Of a stretch of DNA of 44,769 nucleotides, positions 1 through 8,913 are shown piece by piece. Position 1 is the stretch's first letter. The number at the start of each line of letters is the position of its first letter. Location: the NCBI GenBank assembly GCA_013285775.1, contig JABDHB010000003.1, forward strand, positions 1 through 44,769. Reading direction: 5' to 3'. Origin of the DNA: Chlamydiota bacterium. Lineage in GTDB: Bacteria > Chlamydiota > Chlamydiia > Chlamydiales > Rhabdochlamydiaceae. The notes under the pieces are model-generated. The model was not told the DNA's origin. It saw only the letters and a program-made list of their open reading frames with translations, and ran no database searches. Both the position numbers and the translations under genes were made by a program.

Positions 1-23
1 ACAAAGCATTGAATATTTTACTT

Positions 24-616
24 TTATTTTGGAAGGGAAATGATGAAGGTAGTGCCAACTTGCAAAGTAGAAGTAGCGCGGATAGTGCCACCATGTTTTT
101 GGATGATTGTTTTTACGATAGAAAGGCCAAGCCCAGCTCCACCAAGACGTCTGGACCTAGCTTTATCAACCGTGTAAAAACGCTCAAAGATATGATCCAC
201 ATCATCAGGTGGTATCCCAATCCCTTTATCTGAAATTTTAATCGTTACTTCTTGACTTTGCTCTTCAAGGCTTACCGTAATCTGCGCAGGAGCAGAAGAA
301 TATTTTACAGCATTTTCTAAGAGATTAATGATGGCTAATTCTAACAAATCAGCATCAGCATGGATCATGATTTTATCGCTACTTTTCTCAAAGTTAAAAT
401 GCACAGCAGGATGAACAGAAAGAAGAAGATGTTTACAATTATCGATAAGAAGAACAAGGTCGGCTGATTGAAAGTTGGTTTCAGGAATATTTTCAATATC
501 TGCAAGAGTAAGAAGGTTTTTTACTAAAGATTCCATCCTTTGACAATTACGGACAATTTTTTCTGTCATATCAGAAATCATCTCTGGAGGAAGCTCTGGC
601 ATATCCTGAAGTGTTC
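24..616 (-). pseudogene. Sensor histidine kinase, C-terminal fragment (5' end lost)
   Basis: This is the catalytic half of a two-component sensor kinase. Visible are the end of the dimerisation helix (RNCQRMESLVKNLLTLADIE), the N box (LLENAVKYSSA), the G1 box (DKGIGIPPDD), the F box (IFERFYTVDKARS) and the G2 box (GGAGLGLSIVKTI), ending with a normal stop at 24-26. The phospho-acceptor His box (S-H-E-L-R-T-P), any sensor domain and the membrane segments are missing. Recognisable kinase sequence stops near position 600-620. The frame stays open to 773, but those residues (rich in R and S) do not look like a kinase and lie opposite a different gene remnant on the plus strand. I infer a truncated pseudogene. 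An assembly misjoin is the alternative. Confidence 0.75.
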
Positions 617-845
617 CGTTCCCCCAGTCACTCCGCCCAGAGATCGTGGAACTCTTCCTGAGATCCCTGGAGCTCCTTTTAAGCCTGTACATGAAGTTTC
701 TCGCACGGGAAATCCGCATGTACGCAGATGCCTCTTTCCTACTCCTATTATTGTAACCAGAGCTTTTGAGCAAATGAACGCAGATCTACAAGCTGCTTCT
801 GCATTGTCTCACCTATCTCTTAACGATGAGAGATCCTCGAATTAA
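617..845 (+). pseudogene. 3' remnant of an unidentified gene
   Basis: On the plus strand an open frame of about 75 codons reads from about 617 to a TAA at 843-845. It starts Pro-rich (VPPVTPPRDRGTLPEIPGAP) and ends SHLSLNDERSSN. It is followed within 20 bases by a strong terminator-like hairpin, which is what the end of a real gene looks like. It has no start codon or ribosome binding site of its own at the left edge and runs into the antisense of the histidine kinase fragment there. I do not recognise the family. The best reading is that the 3' end of a gene was joined to the kinase fragment by deletion or rearrangement. Confidence 0.45.
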
Positions 846-860
846 GCATTTTTCAGTGTA

Positions 861-897
861 AAAAACGGCAATTAGACCTAGTCTAATTGCCGTTTTT
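861..897 (+). terminator. Rho-independent terminator-like hairpin
   Basis: A perfect 17-bp inverted repeat (aaaaacggcaattagac and its complement) around a 3-base loop, with an A tract on one side and a T tract on the other. It can end transcription on either strand. It lies 15 bases after the stop of the plus-strand remnant. Confidence 0.8.
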
Positions 898-946
898 GTA
901 TTTCTAACACTCTGGTTTTTAAGATATTGCGTTATTAAGTTTTTAG

Positions 947-969
947 ATCATCTTTTTAAAAAAGATGAT
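947..969. promoter_or_regulatory. 23-bp perfect palindrome upstream of the ATPase gene
   Basis: The arms atcatcttttt and aaaaagatgat surround one central base, 21 bases before the ATG at 991. It could be an operator for the downstream gene or a weak terminator. The A/T-rich centre and position fit either, and nothing in the sequence decides between them. Confidence 0.4.
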
Positions 970-990
970 TTCTGGCATAATAAGCTTTAT

Positions 991-2334
991 ATGAAAGACA
1001 ATATGAAGCAGGTGCTCCGTTCGATTTTAATAGAATTTCGAGAACGAGATCTTCCAAACCCGATTTTTCGTGCTATTTCTCCTCCGGAGCACCATCCTGA
1101 TGTGAGAAAGGTTTGGGTACTCATGGGCATGCGTCGTTCAGGAAAAACCTGGGTAGCTTATCAGCAGATCCAACTTCGGTTAAAACAAGGATTAGCCAAA
1201 GAAACAAATTTGTATATTAATTTTGAAGATGACCGATTGGCTGGTTTCGAAATCAATGACTTTCAGTTAATTCTAGATATTTATTTTGAGCTGTACCCTC
1301 AATATATTAATAATAGTAACTTGTTTTTTTGTTTTGATGAAATTCATGTTGTTCCTGGATGGGAAAAATTTATCCGCAGGCTCATTGACACAGAAAAAAT
1401 GCAGATTTGCGTAACCGGCTCATCCGCTGAAATGCTAAGCAAGGAACTTGGCACAACTCTTGGAGGGCGGGCTTGGCCCCAAGAGGTTTTTCCTTTTAGT
1501 TTTTCTGAATTCCTTAAGATAAAAGGAATTGAACTAAATAGGGAAATGAGTTCTAAAATAGAGGCGCAAGTGAGAAATCTAGCAGGAGAATACTTGCTTT
1601 ATGGCGGCTTTCCAGAAGCTGTAATAGAATCCAAGGAACTTCATGCTGCACTGATCCAAGGGTATATGGATGCAGTTGTTTTGCGTGATATTGTAAGAAG
1701 GCATGGAATTAGCAATGTGGATACTCTACAAAAATTTCTCGTACGCATTTTGCGGCAACTTGCAGCTCCTCTAAGCGTTACAAAAGTTTATAATACTCTA
1801 AAATCGATGGGGCTTGCGATCGGGAAAAATAGCTTATTTGAATATCTCCAATATTTTGAAGATGCTTATGCCATCCTTACTGCTCCTTTTTTTAGTCTTT
1901 CAGAGAGTGTTCGACAAGTGAATCCTAAAAAAATATACGCTGTTGACCCGGGTGTGATCACTGCATATTCAGTAAAAAACGATTTTGAAAAATCTTCTCG
2001 CTTGGAAAATGCTGTCTTTATGCATTTACGAAGAACTTATAGCAATATTTGTTATTACAAAACGGAGCTTCGAAAAAAAGAAGTCGATTTTGTTGTGACA
2101 ACACCTATTGGCGACTTGATTCTTTTACAAGCATGCTTGGAAATGACTGATGAAGAAACACGTGAACGTGAACTTTCTGCTCTCTTTGTTGCCTGCAAGG
2201 AATTTGATTTAAAGAGTGCCTTTATTATTACACAGGATCATGAAGAAGAGATCGTTCAAGAAGGGATCATCATTCGATGCATTCCATTTTGGAAATGGGC
2301 TAGTAAGGCTGTTTCTTTAGAGAGATTTTGGTAA
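991..2334 (+). CDS. AAA-family ATPase with DUF4143 C-terminal domain
   Basis: A 447-residue protein of the COG1373 type (AAA ATPase plus DUF4143). The Walker A motif is GMRRSGKTW near residue 46 and the Walker B motif is FFCFDEIHVV near residue 114. A sensor-like V-T-G-S-S-A follows near residue 150. The conserved LLYGGFPEAV near residue 210 marks the linker to DUF4143. The C-terminal ENAVFMHLRR and KKEVDFVV stretches resemble the restriction-nuclease-like fold seen in this family. Members are scattered accessory genes of unknown function, often in defence or mobile settings. A second ATG 12 bases downstream is possible. The end overlaps the convergent gene by 35 bases. Confidence 0.85.
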   Translation: MKDNMKQVLRSILIEFRERDLPNPIFRAISPPEHHPDVRKVWVLMGMRRSGKTWVAYQQIQLRLKQGLAKETNLYINFEDDRLAGFEINDFQLILDIYFELYPQYINNSNLFFCFDEIHVVPGWEKFIRRLIDTEKMQICVTGSSAEMLSKELGTTLGGRAWPQEVFPFSFSEFLKIKGIELNREMSSKIEAQVRNLAGEYLLYGGFPEAVIESKELHAALIQGYMDAVVLRDIVRRHGISNVDTLQKFLVRILRQLAAPLSVTKVYNTLKSMGLAIGKNSLFEYLQYFEDAYAILTAPFFSLSESVRQVNPKKIYAVDPGVITAYSVKNDFEKSSRLENAVFMHLRRTYSNICYYKTELRKKEVDFVVTTPIGDLILLQACLEMTDEETRERELSALFVACKEFDLKSAFIITQDHEEEIVQEGIIIRCIPFWKWASKAVSLERFW

Positions 2335-3124
2335 GAGGGTCGGTGAGAGTTTCTTGGGTTTTTGGGGGAGTGTGTTTGGAGAAGTTAAAAAGGTCGTAGA
2401 GATCAGGAGGGATTTTGTAATGGATAAGTTCTTCTTTGGTGACGGTATGATGTTTGTGATCTTTTTCCCATTTCGCTTGTTCCTTTTCGAGGATTTGTCT
2501 TGTGGTTTCAAAACCTAAGAGGGCGGATAAGACGGGAGTTGCTGCATGGCAAAAATTTGCAGCCTTTGTCTTTGAATCTATACAGAGGTAATCTTGTAGA
2601 GGTGGGTATCCTTCCTGCGTTTCTATATTATAGTAGTTGGTCCCTTTGACGATTTTATAGAAGGGAAGAGTAGTAAATGAAAAGGAGTCTTTGTTCTTTT
2701 TTGCCATATCTATAATTGTATCCAAGACTTGATATTCGAGATCTTTAGCGTAAAAAGATTTATGAGAGTAGAGAGATTTGATTAGGGTTGCTGCAGCCTC
2801 ATACAGATGGGGGCTCGGTCTTTCAAGAAGGAGATGTATATTGAGTTTTGCAGCTTCTTTGGGATAAGAAGCTTGTCTACGACTGGTATAGATAGCATTT
2901 TTTCTCAGGGTTGGAGTTGGCTTTCCACTGACTTCTTTTTTTATTGGAGCAGTGGATTTTACAAATTGATTTTTCTCTAAGAGATTACGTAATTTTCTTT
3001 CGGTAAGCATAAAACTTGAATAATGTTTCTCTTCTAGAAGGGTACTTTTTTTTTCTTCCATAAATAGAGAGGAACAGAGAGTAAAAACAATGATGAAAGC
3101 AAGAATAAGAGGGAGGATATTCAT
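2300..3124 (-). CDS. Pseudopilin-operon protein (GspK-position, CT566-like)
   Basis: A 274-residue protein with a single N-terminal membrane segment (residues 2-22) followed by a polar body, as expected for a large minor pseudopilin such as GspK or for a partner of the pseudopilins. It lacks a clear FxxxE prepilin peptidase site, so the GspK label rests on gene order: third in a minus-strand operon after two pilin-like genes, matching CT568-CT567-CT566 of C. trachomatis. Its ATG overlaps the preceding stop by 4 bases (ATGA), which suggests translational coupling. Role in a type II secretion pseudopilus is inferred. Confidence 0.55.
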   Translation of the reverse strand: MNILPLILAFIIVFTLCSSLFMEEKKSTLLEEKHYSSFMLTERKLRNLLEKNQFVKSTAPIKKEVSGKPTPTLRKNAIYTSRRQASYPKEAAKLNIHLLLERPSPHLYEAAATLIKSLYSHKSFYAKDLEYQVLDTIIDMAKKNKDSFSFTTLPFYKIVKGTNYYNIETQEGYPPLQDYLCIDSKTKAANFCHAATPVLSALLGFETTRQILEKEQAKWEKDHKHHTVTKEELIHYKIPPDLYDLFNFSKHTPPKTQETLTDPLTKISLKKQPY

Positions 3125-3651
3125 GATTTCCTCTGATAGGTAATCGGTTTATCACAGGAAAAGAAAAAAGAAAATAGGAGAGGCTCTTGAATCTTCTTTT
3201 CCTTAAGACAAAGAGTGAGCATTAGGGGGCGATCTTCTTCTTCTTTATCCCAGGAATTTACCCAGTTCTCTCCGTTAAAAAAGCGAAAATTTAGTTCAGA
3301 AATACTCTGTAAAAGAAGTTCTTTTTTTTCTTTGATCTCCAATACGAGCTCGTTTTTTTGATTTAGATAAAGGATCCCATCAACATCTATTCCTTCACTG
3401 CTAGTAAAAAAAAGGGCTGAAGAAGGGCTATTTGTATAAGCATCTGTGTAAAAGGCTTCCCCTTGAGAAAAGATTTGATTGAGACGAAGTTGGAGAGAAG
3501 CTCTTGATAAGACTGTTTCTTTTATTGCTTTGATTTTTCCTTCTGTTTGAGCGTATTCGTGAAAAAAATGGATCACCGTAGTTAAAAGGATCCCTGCTAA
3601 AAAAAGGGCTGCAGTAATTTCAAGTAGTGTGAGGGGCCGTTTTTTTCTCAT
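3121..3651 (-). CDS. Type II secretion minor pseudopilin (GspJ-like, CT567-like)
   Basis: A 176-residue protein starting with a basic leader (MRKKRP) and a type IV pilin-like methylation helix LTLLEITAALFLAGILL. The Glu five residues into the hydrophobic stretch is the conserved position that contacts the neighbouring subunit. The rest is a soluble head of the size of GspJ/GspH minor pseudopilins. It overlaps both neighbours by 4 bases, so the three genes form one tight operon. Prepilin peptidase would cut before the hydrophobic helix. Which minor pseudopilin it is cannot be told by eye. Confidence 0.65.
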   Translation of the reverse strand: MRKKRPLTLLEITAALFLAGILLTTVIHFFHEYAQTEGKIKAIKETVLSRASLQLRLNQIFSQGEAFYTDAYTNSPSSALFFTSSEGIDVDGILYLNQKNELVLEIKEKKELLLQSISELNFRFFNGENWVNSWDKEEEDRPLMLTLCLKEKKIQEPLLFSFFFSCDKPITYQRKS

Positions 3652-4085
3652 ACCGATTTTTCTTTCGGAATGGATAAGGCAAAAACTTCATACAGGAATG
3701 ATTGGGGTTTTCCCTTATTTGGTGGTGTAAATACAATTTCTATCCCTACTCGGCGAAAAATTTTAGGAGATTCTTCTTTTTCTTTGATGGTCCAAATTTT
3801 GTATTTTTGTTTGTATTTTTTGGAAAAAATTTTTACAGGCTCTTCGGTTTCTATAAAAGGGGTTTCTTTCTTTACATCGGAGAATTTTTTCCAGTCGATC
3901 TCTTGTTTATAAAGTTTTGATTTTATTTCTGCAAAGGAGGTTTCAGCAATTCTTTGGATCTCCATTTTCTCAAGAGTAAGGCTTTCTTTATTCAAGAGGA
4001 GCAGCGGCTCATTGATAAATAGGGGTATACATAATACAAAAAGGCTCAAGGCAATCAAAAGCTCTAATAGAATAAAAGGGCGCAT
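3648..4085 (-). CDS. Type II secretion minor pseudopilin (GspI-like, CT568-like)
   Basis: A 145-residue protein beginning MRPFILLELLIALSLFV, a pilin-type N-terminus with the conserved Glu at position 5 of the hydrophobic helix and a very short leader. The frame is open upstream to 4313, but the ATG at 4085 is chosen because it puts the pilin helix at the N-terminus and avoids overlap with the divergent gene at 4128. It is the first gene of the operon. In Chlamydia a GspG gene lies just before this position; here a phospholipase-D-like gene points the other way instead. Confidence 0.65.
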   Translation of the reverse strand: MRPFILLELLIALSLFVLCIPLFINEPLLLLNKESLTLEKMEIQRIAETSFAEIKSKLYKQEIDWKKFSDVKKETPFIETEEPVKIFSKKYKQKYKIWTIKEKEESPKIFRRVGIEIVFTPPNKGKPQSFLYEVFALSIPKEKSV

Positions 4086-4127
4086 GTTGGTACAATACTT
4101 TATTAAAAACAATTTTTTATTTTTATT

Positions 4128-5765
4128 ATGGCCGAAGATATACTTAAAATCAACGAATCTGCAGAGATCAGCAAGATTCATGAAATGGAGCAGAAAGAGG
4201 GGCAGCCTTTCAATCTCTATGGAGTTGTAAATGCTTTGATTTTTGCTGACGAGGTTAAGAACCTTAGCGAAGGGTTTGGAGCTGTTGATCCAAAAATTTA
4301 TGCGACAAGACATGTTGATATCAATGAAAGGGTGATCGGCGCTGCTATAGGGGCTCTTACGCTTGCGAGTGCAGCTCTTGAAATGGGGGCATTGGCTTTA
4401 TTTGGGATACCTGTAGCTACAGCCGTAGCAAGTGCTTATTCTTATTACGCCAATACTCAAGAACATCCAGATACCGCTTCTCTTGGTCTAAGCACTGGAA
4501 AGCTGAATACCTATTTAGAGGATCATTCTGTGATTGCAACACAAAATGGCGCTGAATCTTTTAAGTGGAAAAAAGAATTGCTTGAATCTGCGAACCATTC
4601 TATTGAACTTTCGGGAAGTTTTTGTGCGGGCGATGCATTTCAAGAAGTTCTCGATATTATGGAGAGGAAACTCCATGCGAATAGCGAGCTTCAGATCCAC
4701 CTTACAAGTAGTCCAGATCTTCTTTTGAAGGCTGATAAGCAAAGGTTGAAAAATCTTCAATCTCAATTTCCAGATAATTTTCATGTGTTACTTACCGAGC
4801 GGATTCCTACAACAACTCCAGGCGTTTCTCTGCCAGAAAACCACGTGAAAGTGTTAATTGTTGATGAGACCTATTTTGTTATGGGGGGGTCGAATCTTCA
4901 AGAGTCGATGCTGAGTACTGGAGAAGGTGGTGAGATTCCTCGCGGGGGACGAACGATAGTTGAAAAAGTTTCAGGCTCTAACTGGCGTGACATGGATATG
5001 GTAGGAAAAGGAAGCGGCGCTCAAGTATTACGACGGGAATTTTATAAACTATGGGCTAAATGGTCTTATATTGAGAAAATAGATAAGACTCTTGTGAATC
5101 GGTATAAGCCTGTTGATAGGAGAGACGCTTATTGTGAAGCCTTTGAAATAGATCCTCGAAAGGTGAACGATTGTGCGATAAAAATTATCCCCTCTTCTCC
5201 CACATTTACAGAAAACGGGATTTTTAAGGAATATTGTCGGATTTTAGAAGAAGCTGCGGAGCAAAAAAAAGATGTCACCATCCTGAACATGATCTTTTAT
5301 CCGACAGAGGATCTTTTAGCGAAAATACAAGATGTGATGAAAAGTGGCGCCAAGCTAACGATTATTTCAACAAACTTGCAAGAAAATGGAGCCCTTGGAA
5401 ATCAAATGTTTTTTGGAGTGAATCGCAATGGCTTTTTAGATGTTCTTACTGCTGCAAAGCAATCGGGGAATCTTGAGAACCTTTCCATTTACGAATACAA
5501 TATTGATGATGGAATCTATCATAAAAAAGCCTGGGCAATTGGGGATGATATCACGATTTTTAGCTCCTCTAATCTTGGGCCAAAAAGCGGCCTTTACGAC
5601 GACGAGCTCACTGTGGTTGTCCGATCAAAAGAGATCAATGCTCAAATGCAAGAAGTGATCGAAAAAGATAAAACCCTTTCCAAAAAGCTTACCCCCGAAG
5701 AAATAACCTCTCTCAAAAGCGCTCTTCGAGGTTTTTTAGGAATCTTTCCCACAGAGCTTATCTGA
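4128..5765 (+). CDS. Phospholipase D-like protein with Inc-like hydrophobic hairpin
   Basis: A 545-residue protein with two HKD-type sites. The first is complete: HVKVLIVD followed by GGSN near residues 242-260. The second, HKKAWAIGDD followed by SSSN near residues 465-485, has the Asp shifted by one or two places, so it may be degenerate. Near residues 66-110 lies a pair of hydrophobic stretches joined by a short turn (AIGALTLASAALEMG, then ALFGIPVATAVASAY), like the bilobed domain of chlamydial inclusion membrane proteins. There is no Sec signal. PLD-family enzymes act on phosphodiester bonds in lipids or nucleic acids. A type III secreted membrane effector is an inference from the hairpin. 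Confidence 0.7.
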   Translation: MAEDILKINESAEISKIHEMEQKEGQPFNLYGVVNALIFADEVKNLSEGFGAVDPKIYATRHVDINERVIGAAIGALTLASAALEMGALALFGIPVATAVASAYSYYANTQEHPDTASLGLSTGKLNTYLEDHSVIATQNGAESFKWKKELLESANHSIELSGSFCAGDAFQEVLDIMERKLHANSELQIHLTSSPDLLLKADKQRLKNLQSQFPDNFHVLLTERIPTTTPGVSLPENHVKVLIVDETYFVMGGSNLQESMLSTGEGGEIPRGGRTIVEKVSGSNWRDMDMVGKGSGAQVLRREFYKLWAKWSYIEKIDKTLVNRYKPVDRRDAYCEAFEIDPRKVNDCAIKIIPSSPTFTENGIFKEYCRILEEAAEQKKDVTILNMIFYPTEDLLAKIQDVMKSGAKLTIISTNLQENGALGNQMFFGVNRNGFLDVLTAAKQSGNLENLSIYEYNIDDGIYHKKAWAIGDDITIFSSSNLGPKSGLYDDELTVVVRSKEINAQMQEVIEKDKTLSKKLTPEEITSLKSALRGFLGIFPTELI

Positions 5766-5784
5766 ACTTTGGGTTGAAGCAAGA

Positions 5785-6813
5785 TTAGCATTCGCATGTG
5801 GCGGCTTCGGCTTCTTCGGGTTGAGTTTTAAAGGCAGCTTCCGCCCAGGGATAGCTCATGATAAGATCACGGACTTCTACAATGGTTTTTGACTTGTTTA
5901 ATGCTTCTCTAAGTTTTTTTGCGCCGATAATATTTTTCAAATACCAGCATCCAATTCTTCTCATATCGAGCATCGCTTTTCTCTCGCTTTGATAACAAAT
6001 CACGTATTCCAAATGTTGAAGCAAACTATCACGGTAATCAATCCCTGATCTTACGATCGGATCTAATCCTGAAAGCGCACGATAAATGTCCTCGATGATC
6101 CACGGTTGTCCAAAAGTTCCTCTTGCTACTAATATCGCATCGCAGCCCGTATGGCTAAAAATTTTCACAGCGCTATTAGCATCAAAAATATCCCCATTAG
6201 CAATCACTTTAATAGTACGCGCTTCTTGTTTACATGCTCTTATATAGTCCCAGTTTGCTGGCCCAGCATAGCCTTGAGCGCGGGTTCTTCCGTGCACGCA
6301 AATGGCCTTAGCCCCTGCGGCTTCAGCAATTCTAGTGATCTCAGGAGCATTGATGCTTTGGGAATCCCAACCTATCCGCACTTTTACTGTAACAGGGATT
6401 TTTACAGCTGCCACCATCTCTGAAATAATATCGCCAATCACTTTTGGATTTTTCAAAAGACCAGAACCACTTCCATCTTTAGTCACTTTGTCTACAGGGC
6501 ATCCACAGTTAAGGTCGATCACATCAAAACCAAGACTTTCTACAATTTTTGCACACTGCGCTGCATACTGAGGCTTGCTTCCACATAACTGAGCCCCAAT
6601 CGGGTGCATACCTGGTTCATAATCAAGATAACGAAATGTGTGCGGATCATAACGGACTAGAGCATCCATTTTGACCATTTCACAATACACAAGTCCAGGC
6701 TTAAAGGAGGTCGTCATTTTTCGAAAAGGAAGATCGGAGCACCCAGCCAAAGGCGCGCAAAAGACATTTGAAGGAAGCTCTAAAGAACCTAATTGAAAAG
6801 GGGTTTGTAGCAT
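5785..6813 (-). CDS. dusB: tRNA-dihydrouridine synthase (DusB-like)
   Basis: A flavin enzyme that reduces uridine to dihydrouridine in the D loop of tRNA. The 342 residues show an FMN-binding TIM barrel with APLAGCSDLPFR at the N-terminus, the catalytic Cys in NCGCPVDKVTKDGSGSGLL, VKVRIGWD, the VHGRTRAQGY segment and IANGDIFD. The frame extends 51 bases further upstream, but the ATG at 6813 is preferred because it lies just after the YggT stop (6818-6820) and starts at the family's usual place. The two genes would share one transcript. Subfamily DusB rather than DusA/C is judged from overall pattern only. Confidence 0.9.
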   Translation of the reverse strand: MLQTPFQLGSLELPSNVFCAPLAGCSDLPFRKMTTSFKPGLVYCEMVKMDALVRYDPHTFRYLDYEPGMHPIGAQLCGSKPQYAAQCAKIVESLGFDVIDLNCGCPVDKVTKDGSGSGLLKNPKVIGDIISEMVAAVKIPVTVKVRIGWDSQSINAPEITRIAEAAGAKAICVHGRTRAQGYAGPANWDYIRACKQEARTIKVIANGDIFDANSAVKIFSHTGCDAILVARGTFGQPWIIEDIYRALSGLDPIVRSGIDYRDSLLQHLEYVICYQSERKAMLDMRRIGCWYLKNIIGAKKLREALNKSKTIVEVRDLIMSYPWAEAAFKTQPEEAEAATCEC

Positions 6814-6817
6814 AAGA

Positions 6818-7069
6818 TCATCGCACGAAGTTAAGGATAATCCGTTCGGCAAATTGCAAAGCAAAATAGCCTAGCAGGGGACTTAAGTCAAACGTCCCTC
6901 CAATGGGAGGAATGATCCGTCTAAAAATATTCAGATAAGGATCTGTATAAAATGTTAGAAACCGCATGATTTTATGCCGCGCAAATGCAGGAAACCAAGA
7001 ACCGACAATCCTGACAAATAACAGCATCGTATAGGTAAAAAAGATCGTGTGAATTATATATGCCAACAT
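6818..7069 (-). CDS. YggT family membrane protein
   Basis: An 83-residue integral membrane protein of the YggT/YlmG family, recognisable from the N-terminal membrane helix followed by VRIVGSWFPAFAR and then FYTDPYLNIFRRIIPPIGG, the conserved centre of one YggT repeat. Only one repeat is present. In other bacteria and plastids these proteins affect membrane organisation and division, but the mechanism is unclear. It is the first gene of a two-gene unit with dusB and is divergent from the GspL-like operon, 49 bases away. That gap holds a small inverted repeat (tgcctt-aa-aaggca, 7085-7098). Confidence 0.8.
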   Translation of the reverse strand: MLAYIIHTIFFTYTMLLFVRIVGSWFPAFARHKIMRFLTFYTDPYLNIFRRIIPPIGGTFDLSPLLGYFALQFAERIILNFVR

Positions 7070-7118
7070 AGGTAGAAACCATTATGCCTTAAAAGGCAAT
7101 TTTTGCCAAAATATACCC

Positions 7119-8417
7119 ATGCATACACTCGGAATATTTGTGGAGGGAGGGGAGATCCTCGTAGCTCTGATCCATTCTGACAAAAAAAAGATTAAAGTTG
7201 ATCTCCTCCGCTCGTTTCCTATAGAACCTGGAATTGATGTAAAACCGCTTTACATTATGAAATCGCTGCTTGCAGGAAGAAATCCTACCCTTGTATCTGG
7301 CCTCAATGCCTGGGAGGTCTTTATTCGGGAAATTTCTTTTAAACTCTCAAAAAAACGGGCAATTTTAGCAACCCTCCCTTTTCAAGCAGAATCTTTCCTC
7401 CCTTACCCCTTGGATAAAAGCATATTAATTCCTTTTATTAAAGGTTCGAAGGTCAATCTTTTCTCTACTTCCCATGAAACCCTAGAAAATCACTTAAAAA
7501 GCTTAAATAATTTAGATGTAGACCCTCACATTGTTTCTTGCACCCCTCAAGCTTTAAACCGCTTTGGACAATTTCTCTATCCTCAACTCTCTTCTTTCCT
7601 CTTTTTCCATTTTAGCGCTCAAAAAGGGTTTTTTGGCCTTGTCATAGATAAAAAAGTGGTCTTATCTCAAACTTTGAACTCTATAAAAGATCTCGATCGT
7701 GCGTTAGAATTTTTAAAACAAAAAGCACCAGGACCGTTACCAAAAGAGGTTGTCGTTACAGGAGCCGTTATACATGCCGAAGCTTTAAAAAATTCTTTCG
7801 ATGTTCTAGTAAACCCAGAAATGGCTCCTTACGCCATACCTTTAGGTCTTGCCATCGATGGGAATATCCAAAATACCAACAGCGTTCAATTTAGACAGGG
7901 ACCATTTGCTTCTATCGATTTAGTAAAAAAAAGAAGCAAAAAATTCCTCCATTGCGCTGTCATTTGCGGAACACTTACTCTACTCACTTGGGCTCTTGGT
8001 ACTTTTTACATTCATCAAAGAGAAAAAGCTCTTACTGGAGGAAACGGGAGCTTAGAAGAGAAAATTCTTACATTAGAAAAGACCCTTTCCAAAGAAAAAA
8101 CTCAATTTCCTTTTTTACCAAATGTTCCTAAAGTCAGCGATTTTTTAAGTTATTTAAGCACGCATCCTAAGCTTCCAGGAATAAATATTAAAAATATCGA
8201 ATACTCTCTTGTAAAGTACCCAAAACTTGGAATTTCCTCAGAAGGTTATAAAGTAAAAGTCTCTATGGAATTTACCGCTCCTACTCCAAGACAAGCAAGA
8301 GAATTTAGAGAAGCCTTAGAAAAGGACTCTATTGTCGATAAAAAAGAAGAAATTTCATGGAAAATATCTCAAGAGACCTATGCGACTTCCTTTTTTTTAA
8401 TGAGGACCAATGAATAA
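7119..8417 (+). CDS. GspL/PilM-like inner membrane assembly protein
   Basis: A 432-residue protein with the layout of GspL: a cytoplasmic actin-like half (begins LGIFVEGGEILVALI, about residues 1-255), then SVQFRQGPFA near residue 264, which resembles the NLRQGEF-type sequence before the GspL membrane helix. One membrane helix follows (about residues 285-305) and then a coiled-coil and a small periplasmic domain. In type II secretion GspL couples the GspE ATPase to the pseudopilus. The next gene is GspM-like, in the same order as in gsp operons, and overlaps by 8 bases. Pairwise identity to known GspL is probably low. Confidence 0.65.
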   Translation: MHTLGIFVEGGEILVALIHSDKKKIKVDLLRSFPIEPGIDVKPLYIMKSLLAGRNPTLVSGLNAWEVFIREISFKLSKKRAILATLPFQAESFLPYPLDKSILIPFIKGSKVNLFSTSHETLENHLKSLNNLDVDPHIVSCTPQALNRFGQFLYPQLSSFLFFHFSAQKGFFGLVIDKKVVLSQTLNSIKDLDRALEFLKQKAPGPLPKEVVVTGAVIHAEALKNSFDVLVNPEMAPYAIPLGLAIDGNIQNTNSVQFRQGPFASIDLVKKRSKKFLHCAVICGTLTLLTWALGTFYIHQREKALTGGNGSLEEKILTLEKTLSKEKTQFPFLPNVPKVSDFLSYLSTHPKLPGINIKNIEYSLVKYPKLGISSEGYKVKVSMEFTAPTPRQAREFREALEKDSIVDKKEEISWKISQETYATSFFLMRTNE

Positions 8418-8913
8418 AATAAAGAATCATCCTCTTCTCTTAGCGGTTCTACCGATCCCTTTTTTGTATCTTCTTTTTTCTTTTTACTTTGATATCCAAA
8501 GGATCGATGAGCTCCAAACAAGAATCGAAATACTCCAGTCAAAAGCCCTGCTCGTTCAAAAACAAAAGCAAACGCAAAGCGAGTTAATAAAAGCACTTGA
8601 TCACGCCGATCACTTTTTTATTGATAAACACTTAGAAAGTTTGCATATGCTTCGTTTCTCTGAAGAAATAGTAAGAAAAGCTGACGGGATTCAGGAAATG
8701 GAAGAAGTTCAAATAGAGCCCATCCAAGTCGACGACGAAGATCTAAAACGAATTTTATCTGTCGTAGAAGGAATCCAAATTGGCCCTTACTCTCCACCTG
8801 AAAATTCTCCCCAATTAATCATTAAACAATTCAATCTGACAAAAAAAAGTCACAACCCACAAGAAAGCATTTTTGTTTTAAATATGCAGCTTATTAAAAG
8901 AGAACTCCTATGA
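8410..8913 (+). CDS. GspM/PilO-like membrane protein
   Basis: A 167-residue bitopic protein: N-terminal helix PLLLAVLPIPFLYLLFSFYF (residues 7-26), then a coiled-coil (IQRIDELQTRIEILQSKALL) and a small periplasmic domain. This is the architecture of GspM and PilO, the partner of GspL/PilN. Position just after the GspL-like gene with an 8-base overlap, and a 4-base ATGA overlap with the next gene, supports the call more than sequence does. Confidence 0.55.
   Translation: MNKIKNHPLLLAVLPIPFLYLLFSFYFDIQRIDELQTRIEILQSKALLVQKQKQTQSELIKALDHADHFFIDKHLESLHMLRFSEEIVRKADGIQEMEEVQIEPIQVDDEDLKRILSVVEGIQIGPYSPPENSPQLIIKQFNLTKKSHNPQESIFVLNMQLIKRELL

Noticed and set aside
3702-3920. Plus-strand open frames opposite the pseudopilin genes
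   Set aside because: Very rich in F, typical of the complement of A-rich coding DNA; no start signals and no family.
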